64,000 bases of DNA from Flavobacterium sp. MDT1-60 (GCF_014844035.1 NZ_CP062159.1:4340001-4404000), one strand, 5' to 3'; counted from the stretch's first letter, positions 26,911-36,204 are shown. Notes: generated from the sequence alone by a model not told the origin. A program made the numbers and translations.

Positions 26911-27972
26911 ATGGAAAAACTAATAGAGTATATAAAGCATTTCGTCATTCCATTTTTTTTTATTATCAGCCTGTCTTTAATAGTTGTTTTAATATTCAAA
27001 AGAATCTACTATCAATATACCCTGCCTTATAAACACAGAATTATTCGAAAGTCAGAAATTTTTCTAACCGAGATTACACTCTCTTCACCTGACAAAAACA
27101 TTCTAAAATACAAAATTGCCAAATTTAAATCTGAAATTCCTATAAGTAAATCATGGTGTAAGAAGATGCTTATCGAGGATTTGATCCGGATGAGAAGCAA
27201 TCTGAAAGGAAAAGCAGCAAAGAACATTTTAGTTATTTACAAAAAATTAGATTTAAATCATTACTCCGCTAGTTTAATCCGGGATTTTAGAAAATATAAA
27301 AAATACGAAGGAATTCATCATTTCCAGGCATTATGCTATAAACCAGGTATTTCTCTTCTTAAAAAATACTTATTTGATCCCAATAAAATTATTAGGTCAA
27401 ATGCTAATATTGCCTATTTAGCACTATCAAAAGGTGATTGGCAGGCGGTTGATAAACTTCCGATTAAAATATCGATTATCACAACCATAAAAGTAATGGA
27501 TGTGCTGCACACCGAAAATATTCCATTACCGTCAGACATCGATCTTTGGATTCAGTCTAAAAACCCAACGATTTTAAAATTGGCCATTATGGCGATGGTT
27601 TTTTATAATTACAGAAATAAATCGGCAGAAATAATAAAACTATTACACCATGAAGATAAAGCCTTAAAAATTGATGTAATTACTGCAATTCAGGATCTTT
27701 TTTTAGAAGAAGCAGAAGACGAAATGTTGTCTTTGTTTTATAACGAATCTATCGAAATTCAATTGGAAATGCTTGAAGCTTTGGCTGCAATTGGTTCTGA
27801 AAAAACGATCGATTTTCTGAAAAATGAAATTCCGAAGCAGGAAATAAAAGATTTAAAATTAAAAATGGTCTGTTCTTTAGATAATTTAGACAGGGAGGTA
27901 TTAAATACATTAGGAAAACAGGATTCAGACACACAAAAAATGATTAATCATAACAGAAAATTAGAACTATGA
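26911..27972 (+). CDS. Membrane-anchored HEAT-repeat protein of the exopolysaccharide-like operon
   Basis: A 353-residue protein with one N-terminal span (FVIPFFFIISLSLIVVLIF, about 11-29) and a basic region, so the bulk is probably cytoplasmic. The rest is alpha-helical: IRSNANIAYLALSKGDWQAV, TILKLAIMAMVFYNYRNKSA, LKIDVITAIQDLFLEEAEDE and IQLEMLEALAAIGSEKTIDF are HEAT-type helical hairpins of about 30 residues. Such repeats act as protein docking scaffolds. Its stop overlaps the start of the glycosyltransferase by 4 bases, so the two are translationally coupled. I infer that it holds or regulates the synthase, similar in place to the small partner of other membrane glycosyltransferases. Confidence 0.75.
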   Translation: MEKLIEYIKHFVIPFFFIISLSLIVVLIFKRIYYQYTLPYKHRIIRKSEIFLTEITLSSPDKNILKYKIAKFKSEIPISKSWCKKMLIEDLIRMRSNLKGKAAKNILVIYKKLDLNHYSASLIRDFRKYKKYEGIHHFQALCYKPGISLLKKYLFDPNKIIRSNANIAYLALSKGDWQAVDKLPIKISIITTIKVMDVLHTENIPLPSDIDLWIQSKNPTILKLAIMAMVFYNYRNKSAEIIKLLHHEDKALKIDVITAIQDLFLEEAEDEMLSLFYNESIEIQLEMLEALAAIGSEKTIDFLKNEIPKQEIKDLKLKMVCSLDNLDREVLNTLGKQDSDTQKMINHNRKLEL

Positions 27973-29405
27973 TATATGATATTCTATCTTATCTGATTCG
28001 TGGTTATGATATTTTTGTAACTGCTTTTTCTCTTGGCTATATTTTGTTTTATATTTTTTTATCAATCTTATCCTATTGGGCAATAATAAAACATTTAAAA
28101 TATCAAAAATATCTCGAAGAAGAGGTGTTGCTTCGTTCTAACCATATTTTAGGCGTTTCGGTTGTAGCACCAGCTTTTAATGAAGGTGTAAACATTGTAT
28201 ACAATGTAAAATCATTGCTTTCCTTAACGTATCCAAAATTCGAAATTATTATTGTAAATGATGGAAGTACCGATGATACGCTCGAAAAACTGATATCCGA
28301 ATTTGATTTGGCAAAAATTGATTTTTACTATCAGGAAAAAATTGTGACACAACCTGTGAGAGGCCATTACAGATCAAAAAATCCTGTTTACTCAAAATTA
28401 CTCGTTGTAGATAAAATGAACGGTAAAAGTAAAGCCGATGCTTCAAATGCAGGTATTAATTCGTCACAATACCCTTTATTTTTATGTACCGATGTTGATT
28501 GTATCTTAAAGAGTGATACTATTTTAAAACTGGCAAAACCTTTTATGGAAAATGAAATAAGGGTTATTGCAACTGGTGCCGGAATAAGGATTTCGAATTC
28601 GTGTGAAATAAAAGAAGGATTTTTATTCAGAGTGCATTATCCAAAAGAATGGTATCCACGCTTTCAGGAATTAGAATATGTAAGGTCTTTTTTATTTGGC
28701 AGAATGGCATGGAGTCAGATAAATGGTTTGTTGCTTGTTTCTGGCGGATTAGGAATGTTTGACAAAGATATCGTTATAAAAGCCGGGGGTTATTGGCATA
28801 AATCTTTAGGAGAAGATATGGAACTCGTTACCCGCATGAGAAAATATATGCATGATACAAATGAAAAATTTTTAATTCAATATATTCCGGAATCACTTTG
28901 CTGGACAGAAGTTCCGAGCACAAAAGAAGTCTTTTTAAGACAAAGAATTCGTTGGGCAAGAGGATTGATACAAACGCTTTATTTGCATCGAAAAATGTTT
29001 TTAAATCCAAAATACGGAAGAACAGCTTTTCTGGTTCTGCCTTTCTTTTTCAGTTTTGAATTTTTAGTTCCAATAATCGAATTGCTAGGTATAATAACTT
29101 TAATTTTTAGTCTGGCATTTGGTTTAGTAGATTTTCAATATCTCTTGATAATAAGCACTATTGTTTATCTATTTTATCTCTCAATAACAATAATATCTAT
29201 TTTGATTGACGAAATACTATACAAGAGTTATGCGAATTACAAAGAATTACTGGTACTGGTCGGAATGGCAATAATAGAACCTTTTGTATATCATCCTATA
29301 AATGTTTATGCGTCATTAAAAGGATATTGGTATTTCTTTTCACAAAAAGAACAAAAATGGGGCGTAATGGTGCGCAAAGGTTATGAAAAACCAGTAAAAA
29401 AATAA
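27969..29405 (+). CDS. Processive family 2 glycosyltransferase (exopolysaccharide synthase)
   Basis: A 478-residue inner-membrane GT2 enzyme. An N-terminal span (about 18-40) is followed by the catalytic domain: Asp98 in VNDGSTDD, the DxD motif Asp175-Val-Asp177 in CTDVDCI, Glu282-Asp283 in LGEDMELV, and Gln325-Arg-Ile-Arg328-Trp329 (QxxRW), the set found in processive synthases such as cellulose, hyaluronan and poly-GlcNAc (PgaC) enzymes. Three or four spans follow (about 352-440). It should polymerise a beta-linked glycan from a UDP-sugar and thread it through the membrane. The sugar cannot be read from sequence. It is the centre of a five-gene operon. Confidence 0.9.
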   Translation: MIYDILSYLIRGYDIFVTAFSLGYILFYIFLSILSYWAIIKHLKYQKYLEEEVLLRSNHILGVSVVAPAFNEGVNIVYNVKSLLSLTYPKFEIIIVNDGSTDDTLEKLISEFDLAKIDFYYQEKIVTQPVRGHYRSKNPVYSKLLVVDKMNGKSKADASNAGINSSQYPLFLCTDVDCILKSDTILKLAKPFMENEIRVIATGAGIRISNSCEIKEGFLFRVHYPKEWYPRFQELEYVRSFLFGRMAWSQINGLLLVSGGLGMFDKDIVIKAGGYWHKSLGEDMELVTRMRKYMHDTNEKFLIQYIPESLCWTEVPSTKEVFLRQRIRWARGLIQTLYLHRKMFLNPKYGRTAFLVLPFFFSFEFLVPIIELLGIITLIFSLAFGLVDFQYLLIISTIVYLFYLSITIISILIDEILYKSYANYKELLVLVGMAIIEPFVYHPINVYASLKGYWYFFSQKEQKWGVMVRKGYEKPVKK

Positions 29406-29411
29406 TTGAAG

Positions 29412-30674
29412 ATGAAAAACAATTTTATACATATAGCCAAACTGTTGTTTTGTCTGTTTCTACTTTTCAATCAAAATCTAAGGGCGCAGAAAAAAATCGA
29501 TACAGATAGTCTTTTGACTGTTATTGTTAAAGATATGAAAACCAATAATCCTGATTATAAGCTCAATATTCAACGAGCCTTATTAGGCAAAAAATTAGCC
29601 CCCGATTATCTGGATTTTCATTTAGTATTGGGTCGAAATTATGATTTAATCAAAGTAAAAGACAGTGCGAGATATTACTACAACTATGTAATTGCTAAAA
29701 ATTCTGGTTACGAAGACGCTTTTCTAGATCTTATTAATTTAGATATTGAAGAAAAAAAATACGATGAAGGTTTAATTCTGACTAATAAAGCTATCGAATT
29801 ATATCCCGAAAGTAAATCTTTTCGTTTGAGAAGAATTGCTATTTATTCCTTGCAAAATGATAGTGCAAACGAAGAAAAATATTTAAAATCTATTAGGGCA
29901 AAATTTCCAAATGATCCTGAAATAGAGCAACGTCTGTACATTTTATATTCAAAAGTAAACTTTGACAGAATTGGCGTTTATTATAATATAACAACAATTG
30001 ATCGGGACGAAGTTGGCCCATGGCATTTAGCAAGCGCTGATTATGTTAGACAACGTTTATGGGGGAGTTTAATTGGAAGAGTTAACTATGCCAAAAGATT
30101 GTCTTCGAGTTCTGTTATGTCAAGCGGTCTTCAGTTTGAGGCAGAATCCTATCTTTTTGCTAAGAAAAATAATTATCATTATATTGATGTTGCTTACAGC
30201 CAGGATGCTGCTTTTCCTGAATGGAGATTAGGTTATTCTTATTTTCATACTTTTAACAAAGGTTGGGAGGCTGATTTAGGAGCACGTTATATTGAAATGC
30301 AGGATAAGAGTAATTTAAAAACACTGAATGTTGGAATCGGAAAATACTTTGGTTCTTATTGGGTAAATCTAAGATCTTACATTCAGGAAGACGGCACATC
30401 TTTTACTTTGACCTCCAGATATTATTATAAAACAAAATATGATTATGTTACGTTTATTGCAGGTTACGGAACTTCACCAGACGACAGAACAAGATCTGCA
30501 GAATATCAAACAAGAATATCGTTACGTTCCTATCGATTAAGTGCCGGCTTTTTTAAATTGGTTAAAAGTCATTATATTTTTGGAATTCTCATTACAGATA
30601 ATGAACAGGAATATGTAGCAAATAAATTTCAAACAGAACTTGATTTTGCGTTTTTAATGCAATATAAATTTTAA
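29412..30674 (+). CDS. YaiO-type TPR and outer-membrane barrel protein
   Basis: A 420-residue exported protein; the ATG at 29412 is preferred over a TTG two codons upstream. After signal peptide (IAKLLFCLFLLFNQNLRAQ) come TPR-like helices to about 185 (YYNYVIAKNSGYEDAFLDLI, YDEGLILTNKAIELYPESKS). The C-terminal half is a beta-barrel matching the YaiO family (VGPWHLASADYVRQRLWGSL, FPEWRLGYSYFHTFNKGWEA) and ends in a terminal Phe, as outer-membrane barrels do. TPR plus barrel is also the layout of the PgaA export porin, so I infer that it carries the polymer across the outer membrane. Confidence 0.85.
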   Translation: MKNNFIHIAKLLFCLFLLFNQNLRAQKKIDTDSLLTVIVKDMKTNNPDYKLNIQRALLGKKLAPDYLDFHLVLGRNYDLIKVKDSARYYYNYVIAKNSGYEDAFLDLINLDIEEKKYDEGLILTNKAIELYPESKSFRLRRIAIYSLQNDSANEEKYLKSIRAKFPNDPEIEQRLYILYSKVNFDRIGVYYNITTIDRDEVGPWHLASADYVRQRLWGSLIGRVNYAKRLSSSSVMSSGLQFEAESYLFAKKNNYHYIDVAYSQDAAFPEWRLGYSYFHTFNKGWEADLGARYIEMQDKSNLKTLNVGIGKYFGSYWVNLRSYIQEDGTSFTLTSRYYYKTKYDYVTFIAGYGTSPDDRTRSAEYQTRISLRSYRLSAGFFKLVKSHYIFGILITDNEQEYVANKFQTELDFAFLMQYKF

Positions 30675-30679
30675 ATAGT

Positions 30680-32893
30680 ATGAAAAAGAAGTTTCACGTT
30701 TATGTATCCCAAATCTTTTTTTTCTTATTTAGTTATACTATGATAGCACAATCCGAAATAATTATATCCAATAAAAACAGTATTATTTCAAAATCTGAAG
30801 ATAGTCAGAGTGCTGCTTTACTTTTAAAAAAATATCTCGATAAGGCTTTTGCAAAACCATTTGATAATATCTCTGAAAATAAGAAAGAAGAAGATTTATC
30901 AGAAATAATCTTAGAAATCTCGGACCTTGAAAAATTAAAACCAAACGAATTTATCATCAAAAGTGATTCAAAATCAATTTATTTAATTGCTCAAAATCCA
31001 AAGTACCTTCGCTACGCTGTCCATACTTTACTCGAAATTTGGGAGTTTCGAAAATTTACTTCCACAGAAACTTATATACCAAAAGTTGAACAGCTGACTT
31101 TTTCAAAAAACACAAAAAAAAGCTATCAGCCTTCATTTGATTACAGGGCACTTTTTTATCCTGATTGCTATGATGAAGATTTTAGAGAGTGGCATAAACT
31201 TGATTGGCAAGTAGACGATTTTGGTATTTGGGGACATTCTTTTAGTGTTCTGGTTCCTCCAAAAGAATATTTCAAAACTAATCCAAAACTTTTTGCTTTG
31301 TATGAAGGAAAAAGAAATGGAGAATCTTTATGCATGACCAATGACACGGTAGTCGATTTGATCGAGAAAAAAATGACCAAAATTATTGCAGATACACCAA
31401 ATGCCCAATTTTATTCGGTTAGCCAAAATGATGATGTGGTGTATTGTGAATGTACCGAATGTAGAAAAATGAATGAAAAACATGGAGGTCCCCAAGGTTC
31501 CTTCTATTATTTCCTGAATAAAATTGCTACACATTTTCCAAAAACAAAAATCACGACACTCGCCTATTTGCACACTTTAAAACCACCGGTTAACTTAAAA
31601 ATAGCACCTAATATTTACACTATTTTTTGTCCGATTGAATTGAATCGCGGAAAAACAATTACGGCTCAAAATTCGGCTTCATTTGTTAAAACATTGGAAA
31701 ACTGGAGCGTTACTTCTCCACATTTCTTTCTTTGGGATTATACAGTTCAGTTTTCTAATTATATGTCGCCATTTCCAAATTTGGAGCCTTTTCAAAACAA
31801 CTATAAACTTTTTAAAAAGAATAAAGTAAAGGGAATATTCGCTCAGGGATATTCAGATATTCCGGGAGATTTTTCAGAATTAAGACAATATCTGCTAGCT
31901 AAATTATTGTGGGATACTGATATTGATATTAAAGCAGTAACTGCCGATTTTTTAAGAGGATTTTATGGAAAAGCCGCGCCATTTGTTGGAAACTATTTGA
32001 CTCTTTTAACTGAAAATCAAAACAAAAGCAATGCTTATCTAGATATTTATTCTGGTCCGGTTCAGGCCAGAAACACCTTTTTAACTCCGGAAGCCATGAA
32101 TCAGTATGATCAATTGCTCGAAAAGGCACTGGCAGCAGTTGAAGAAGATAAAACCTTAAATTCAAGAGTTCAAAAACTACGTTTAGCTTTAGAATACGTC
32201 TTTTTCGAACAATCTAAATTTTACGGAAAAAACCAACATGGAATGTTTGTCGTAAATAGTAAAGGAGAAAAAGAAGTAAAAAAAGGATTAACGGAAAGAG
32301 TTTTGAAATTTACAAAATCCTGTAATGAATTTGGAATTTACGAATTGAGCGAAGGAGGTCTTTCGCCGGATAATTATTATAAAGAATGGTTGGAAATCTG
32401 TAAAAACAACACCACTCATCTGGGAGAAGATTTGAAAGTTAATTTTATAACAGAACCTTCAGGTGATTTTAAAGGAAAAGGAAATTTGGGCTTAGTTGAC
32501 GGCACCAGAGGATATAAAGATTTCAATATCAACTGGATTGGATGGTATGGAACGGAACCATCATTTGAAATAGAAACAAAAAAACTAGACTTCAATACCT
32601 TAAAATTAAATTTTCTGGATGATCAGAGGCATTGGATTTTTATTCCAAAAAAAATAATCATTTACGGCTACGAAAATCAAAAATGGAAACTTGTAGAAGA
32701 AAAAAATTGTGATAATTTAACTGAAAGTGATCAAATTACAACAAAATCATGGGAAATTCTCAATGAAAAATTCAGTAGCTTTATAAAAATCAAAATAATT
32801 ATTAAACCCCAAACAGAAATACCAAATTGGAGAAAACGAAAAAACAAAAAACCAATGGTAATGATTGATGAGATAGAATTATATAAAAAATAA
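30680..32893 (+). CDS. DUF4838 protein, candidate periplasmic glycan-processing enzyme
   Basis: A 737-residue exported protein (signal peptide to about 24, ending IAQ). Residues about 25-140 resemble the N-domain of alpha-glucuronidases; the middle (about 140-470) is DUF4838, a TIM-barrel-like region with FRALFYPDCYDEDFREWHKL-type sequence, CTECRKMNEKHGGPQG, and FFLWDYTVQFSNYMSPFPN. The last 150 residues look like an F5/8-type carbohydrate-binding domain (DINWIGWYGTEPSFEIETKK-like). No activity is established for DUF4838. In a synthase operon it takes the place that PgaB or a lyase holds elsewhere, so modification or trimming of the polymer is the likely role. It starts 5 bases after the barrel gene. 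Confidence 0.8.
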   Translation: MKKKFHVYVSQIFFFLFSYTMIAQSEIIISNKNSIISKSEDSQSAALLLKKYLDKAFAKPFDNISENKKEEDLSEIILEISDLEKLKPNEFIIKSDSKSIYLIAQNPKYLRYAVHTLLEIWEFRKFTSTETYIPKVEQLTFSKNTKKSYQPSFDYRALFYPDCYDEDFREWHKLDWQVDDFGIWGHSFSVLVPPKEYFKTNPKLFALYEGKRNGESLCMTNDTVVDLIEKKMTKIIADTPNAQFYSVSQNDDVVYCECTECRKMNEKHGGPQGSFYYFLNKIATHFPKTKITTLAYLHTLKPPVNLKIAPNIYTIFCPIELNRGKTITAQNSASFVKTLENWSVTSPHFFLWDYTVQFSNYMSPFPNLEPFQNNYKLFKKNKVKGIFAQGYSDIPGDFSELRQYLLAKLLWDTDIDIKAVTADFLRGFYGKAAPFVGNYLTLLTENQNKSNAYLDIYSGPVQARNTFLTPEAMNQYDQLLEKALAAVEEDKTLNSRVQKLRLALEYVFFEQSKFYGKNQHGMFVVNSKGEKEVKKGLTERVLKFTKSCNEFGIYELSEGGLSPDNYYKEWLEICKNNTTHLGEDLKVNFITEPSGDFKGKGNLGLVDGTRGYKDFNINWIGWYGTEPSFEIETKKLDFNTLKLNFLDDQRHWIFIPKKIIIYGYENQKWKLVEEKNCDNLTESDQITTKSWEILNEKFSSFIKIKIIIKPQTEIPNWRKRKNKKPMVMIDEIELYKK

Positions 32894-32904
32894 ATGCCAG
32901 GGAG

Positions 32905-33273
32905 ATGAATAATAGCGAAAAAAAAATTCTGATTATCGATAATGATGAAATGACTATCGAAATTCTAAAATTTATTCTGAAAAGGGAAGGTTACAAAATA
33001 AGTATTGCAAAAGATGGTATTAGTGCGTTAGAGAGAATTCCGATAATTATGCCTGATTTGGTTATTACTACGATAACTATCCCACTCAAGTCAGGATTAG
33101 AAATTATTAGTGACATTAAGAAAAATTTCAAAAATATTCGGGTGATTGCACTCTCATCACTTGGGGAGGAAGAAAATACAGTTGAAGAAGCATTTCAATT
33201 AGGTGTTGATGATTTTATTGCTAAACCATTTAATCCAAACGAACTTTTATTGCGAATTAAACGATTTTTATAG
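32905..33273 (+). CDS. Receiver-domain protein lacking the phospho-acceptor Asp
   Basis: A 122-residue stand-alone receiver with no output domain. The fold is clear: ILIIDNDEM (acidic Asp12, Asp14), Ser in VIALSSLGEEE and Lys107 in DDFIAKPFNPNELLLRI. The segment that should read PDLVILDIMMP is PDLVITTITIPLKSG, so Thr56 stands where the phosphorylated Asp belongs. It therefore cannot be switched by phosphorylation in the usual way. It is 11 bases after the DUF4838 gene and ends the operon. I infer that it binds a partner, or a small ligand, to tune synthesis. AGGGAG just before the start resembles a Shine-Dalgarno site. Confidence 0.88.
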   Translation: MNNSEKKILIIDNDEMTIEILKFILKREGYKISIAKDGISALERIPIIMPDLVITTITIPLKSGLEIISDIKKNFKNIRVIALSSLGEEENTVEEAFQLGVDDFIAKPFNPNELLLRIKRFL

Positions 33274-33358
33274 CAATTTAAAGTCTAATTTTGAGAAATA
33301 CGAATGCCTCAAACTTTCGTAATTTCTAAGAAACATCAATTTTTCAGCTATTTATAGC

Positions 33359-33366
33359 TATCTTTG
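33359..33366 (+). promoter_or_regulatory. TAnnTTTG -7 box of the DEAD-box gene
   Basis: TATCTTTG lies 18 bases before the ATG at 33384 and matches the Bacteroidota -7 consensus. A TTG at -33 is not obvious. Confidence 0.45.
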
Positions 33367-33383
33367 CACAAAATTTAATGCAA

Positions 33384-34736
33384 ATGAGCACTTTCGAAAA
33401 ATTCAATCTTCCAAAATCAGTACAAAAAGCAATCGACGAATTAGGATTTGTTACGCCTACTCCTATTCAGGAAAAATCTTTTTCAGTGATTATGTCTGGC
33501 CGGGATATGATGGGAATTGCGCAAACCGGAACCGGTAAAACATTTGCTTATTTATTGCCTCTTTTAAAATTATACAAATTTACACCAACTAATACGCCAA
33601 AGATTGTTGTTTTGGTTCCAACTCGTGAACTTGTAGTTCAGGTTGTAGAAGAAATTGAGAAATTGACAAAATACATGTCGGTTAAAACACTTGGTATTTT
33701 TGGTGGAGTAAACATTAATACACAGAAAAAAGCGGTTTACGAAGGAGTTGATATTTTGGTAGGAACGCCTGGTAGAACAATGGATTTGGCTCTTGATGCT
33801 GTAATTCGTTTTGATGAAACTCAAAAATTGGTTATTGACGAGTTTGATGAAATGCTGAACCTTGGTTTCCGTACACAATTGACAGCGCTTTTGGCAATGA
33901 TGAAAACCAAACGTCAAAATATTCTATTCTCGGCAACTATGACTGATGAAGTTGATGCTGTTTTGAATGACTTTTTTGATTTCCCGGAAGAAGTAACACT
34001 TGCTGCTTCTGGAACTCCTCTTGAAAATATTACTCAGATTACATATAACGTTCCTAATTTCAATACAAAAGTAAATCTGCTAAAACATTTATTAGAAACA
34101 AACGAAAGCATGGAACGTGTTTTGGTTTTTGTCAATAATAAAAAGATTTCAGATATGCTTCACACGCGTATTGAAGAAGATTTTGAAGGTCAGTTTGGTG
34201 TAATTCACTCGAATAAATCTCAAAATTATCGTTTGAGTACAATGGCTGAATTCCAGGAAGGAAATCTTCGCGGATTAATTACTACAGATATTATGGCGAG
34301 AGGTTTGGATATTTCGAACATCTCTCACGTTATCAACTTTGAACTTCCTGAATTTCCTGAATTGTACATGCACAGAATTGGTCGTACAGGTCGTGCAGAT
34401 GCTACAGGAACTGCAATAAGTTTTATCACACCTCGTGAAGAAGAATTTAAAGTAGAAGTAGAAGTTTTAATGAATCACGAACTTGAAATAGCTGAATTTC
34501 CTGAAGAAGTAGAAGTTTCATCTAAATTAATTGAACCTGAAAAAGACAAACAGCCTATTAAGTTTTTAATGAAAAAACAAACACTAAAAGGTGACGGTGC
34601 TTTTCATGAAAAAGACAAAAAGAATAAGAAAGTCAATTTAGGAGGACCTTCTAAAACAAAAAAGAAAACCCACGGATCTGTCAATCGAAATATGTTGAAA
34701 ACGAGAGATAAGAAGAGAAAAGATAAGGACAAGTAA
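33384..34736 (+). CDS. DEAD-box RNA helicase (DEFD variant)
   Basis: A 450-residue helicase of the RhlE/CsdA kind. Motifs in order: Q motif FNLPKSVQKAIDELGF with TPIQ, I AQTGTGKT, Ia PTRELVVQ, Ib GTPGR, II DEFD (in LVIDEFDEMLNLGF) instead of DEAD, III SATM, V TTDIMARGLDI and VI HRIGRTGRA. It unwinds RNA with ATP, probably in ribosome assembly or cold adaptation. A Lys-rich tail (KKNKKVNLGGPSKTKKKTHG) should bind RNA. The start at 33384 (MSTFEKFNL) is more usual than ATG 33378, two codons upstream. A strong hairpin follows the stop. Confidence 0.93.
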   Translation: MSTFEKFNLPKSVQKAIDELGFVTPTPIQEKSFSVIMSGRDMMGIAQTGTGKTFAYLLPLLKLYKFTPTNTPKIVVLVPTRELVVQVVEEIEKLTKYMSVKTLGIFGGVNINTQKKAVYEGVDILVGTPGRTMDLALDAVIRFDETQKLVIDEFDEMLNLGFRTQLTALLAMMKTKRQNILFSATMTDEVDAVLNDFFDFPEEVTLAASGTPLENITQITYNVPNFNTKVNLLKHLLETNESMERVLVFVNNKKISDMLHTRIEEDFEGQFGVIHSNKSQNYRLSTMAEFQEGNLRGLITTDIMARGLDISNISHVINFELPEFPELYMHRIGRTGRADATGTAISFITPREEEFKVEVEVLMNHELEIAEFPEEVEVSSKLIEPEKDKQPIKFLMKKQTLKGDGAFHEKDKKNKKVNLGGPSKTKKKTHGSVNRNMLKTRDKKRKDKDK

Positions 34737-34739
34737 AAA

Positions 34740-34800
34740 TCCAATAAAAAAAATCCAAATTCCAATAGTATATAATGGAATTTGGATTTTTTTTATTGGA
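34740..34800. terminator. Perfect 25-bp bidirectional terminator
   Basis: An exact 25-bp inverted repeat (TCCAATAAAAAAAATCCAAA plus five more bases at 34740-34764; complement at 34776-34800) with an 11-base loop. It carries T runs in both directions and lies between the convergent helicase and lactonase genes. Confidence 0.9.
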
Positions 34801-34805
34801 TTTTT

Positions 34806-34863
34806 TCAGTCACAGTCACTGTTTCCAGTACTAACTGTAAACTGTGACTGCGACTGAAAACTA
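34806..34863. repeat. TAG-TTTTCAG repeat, copy 2 (minus strand)
   Basis: On the minus strand it starts at the lactonase TAG and reads TTTTCAGTCGCAGTCACAG, then a tail ending TGACTGAA. The ends form an 18-of-20 inverted repeat, so the element folds back on itself. Confidence 0.6.
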
Positions 34864-35973
34864 TATTTTAGTAAAAACAAGCCCTACAGGCGAACACAAT
34901 TCGATTTTTTTACCCGTATCTGTAAGTTTACCTGTTGTTTTATCTCTTTTAAAGATCACGATATTGTTAGTGTATTGATGCCCTACTAAAAGGTAATTTC
35001 CTGATGGATCAATCGCAAAATCTCTTGGCCCTTTTCCTAAAGTACTTTGTTGTTCTACTAATTCAATACTTCCGTTTTTAAGAATCTTGTACACTGAGAT
35101 ACTGTTTGCATCTACTCTGTCTGTTACGTATAAAAATTTTCCGTCAGGCGAAATTTTGATTGCCGCTGCTCCCGTTCCGCCTTTAAAATCTTTTGCAAGA
35201 ATACTCGTTTCGGCAATCTTTTTTAAGCTTCCGTTTTTGTTATAACTAAAAGTCGTCAGCGTTGCATCTAATTCCTGAATTAGATATACAAATTTCCCAT
35301 CCTTACTAAAAGTCAAATGTCTTGGTCCACTTCCGGATTTTACATCTACACTTCCTTTTAATGTCAGCATTTCATTTTTAGAACTAGGATTGTATTTATA
35401 GATAAACACTTTATCTAAACCTAAATCATTAGATAAAACGAATTTTTTATCCGGAGAAAAAACAACCATATGTACGTGTGCTTTCTCCTGACGCGCTACA
35501 TTTACTCCTTTTCCTTCATGCTGCACTACTTGTTGTACTGTAGAAATACTTCCATTAGCATTCTTTTTAAAAACTACAATATTACCGCCGGAATAATTGG
35601 CAACAATAACATTTTTATCATCATTTATTAAATGACAAGGATCAGCTCCTAACGCTTTATTCGTATTTAAAAAAGTAACTTTTCCTGATTTTGAATTATA
35701 TCCAAAAGCGCTAACAGCACTTTGATCACCATTTTCATTTACAGCATAAATAAATTTGTTATCTGCTGAAACCGATAAATAACTCGGACTTATCACATTT
35801 TCTGAAGAATTTTTAAACTTAAATCCGCCCGAGGTCGCATCAAATTCATAAACATAAATTCCGTTGCTCTGGCAAGTATTCGTATAAGTCCCTATCAATA
35901 AATTAAATTTATTCTGGGCTTGGGTAGTGGTAAAAGCTAACGCCGAAAAAAGCAACATATATAATCCTTTCAT
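34861..35973 (-). CDS. Lactonase-family seven-bladed propeller protein
   Basis: A 370-residue exported protein. The ATG at 35973 is chosen: it gives signal peptide MKGLYMLLFSALAFTTTQAQ, while the frame open to 36117 adds 48 unlike residues. The rest is a YbhE-like (6-phosphogluconolactonase-type) beta-propeller with blades such as LLIGTYTNTCQSNGIYVYEF, PSYLSVSADNKFIYAVNENG, GPRHLTFSKDGKFVYLIQEL and KISPDGKFLYVTDRVDANSI. True 6-phosphogluconolactonases are cytoplasmic, so a periplasmic role on an unknown lactone or sugar is more likely. Confidence 0.85.
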   Translation of the reverse strand: MKGLYMLLFSALAFTTTQAQNKFNLLIGTYTNTCQSNGIYVYEFDATSGGFKFKNSSENVISPSYLSVSADNKFIYAVNENGDQSAVSAFGYNSKSGKVTFLNTNKALGADPCHLINDDKNVIVANYSGGNIVVFKKNANGSISTVQQVVQHEGKGVNVARQEKAHVHMVVFSPDKKFVLSNDLGLDKVFIYKYNPSSKNEMLTLKGSVDVKSGSGPRHLTFSKDGKFVYLIQELDATLTTFSYNKNGSLKKIAETSILAKDFKGGTGAAAIKISPDGKFLYVTDRVDANSISVYKILKNGSIELVEQQSTLGKGPRDFAIDPSGNYLLVGHQYTNNIVIFKRDKTTGKLTDTGKKIELCSPVGLVFTKI

Positions 35974-36204
35974 AGTTTTTTGTGGTTTTTTTAATATGCT
36001 AAAATACTCAATAATATTGTTAGAAATTACATTTTTTGTTACAAATGAATTATCAAAAGTTACATTTTTCAAACTTTTATAGCGATAGACTCCACATATT
36101 AAAATGATTTTTTCCATATTCTAATTTGTGCTAATCTTTTAATCTGTGGCAAAAAAATTAAATAAAAAGTTATGATTTGAAAGCTTTAACTCTCAACAAA
36201 TTTG

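Noticed and set aside
35974..36117. 48-residue extension of the lactonase
   Set aside because: It would bury the signal peptide that begins at ATG 35973.
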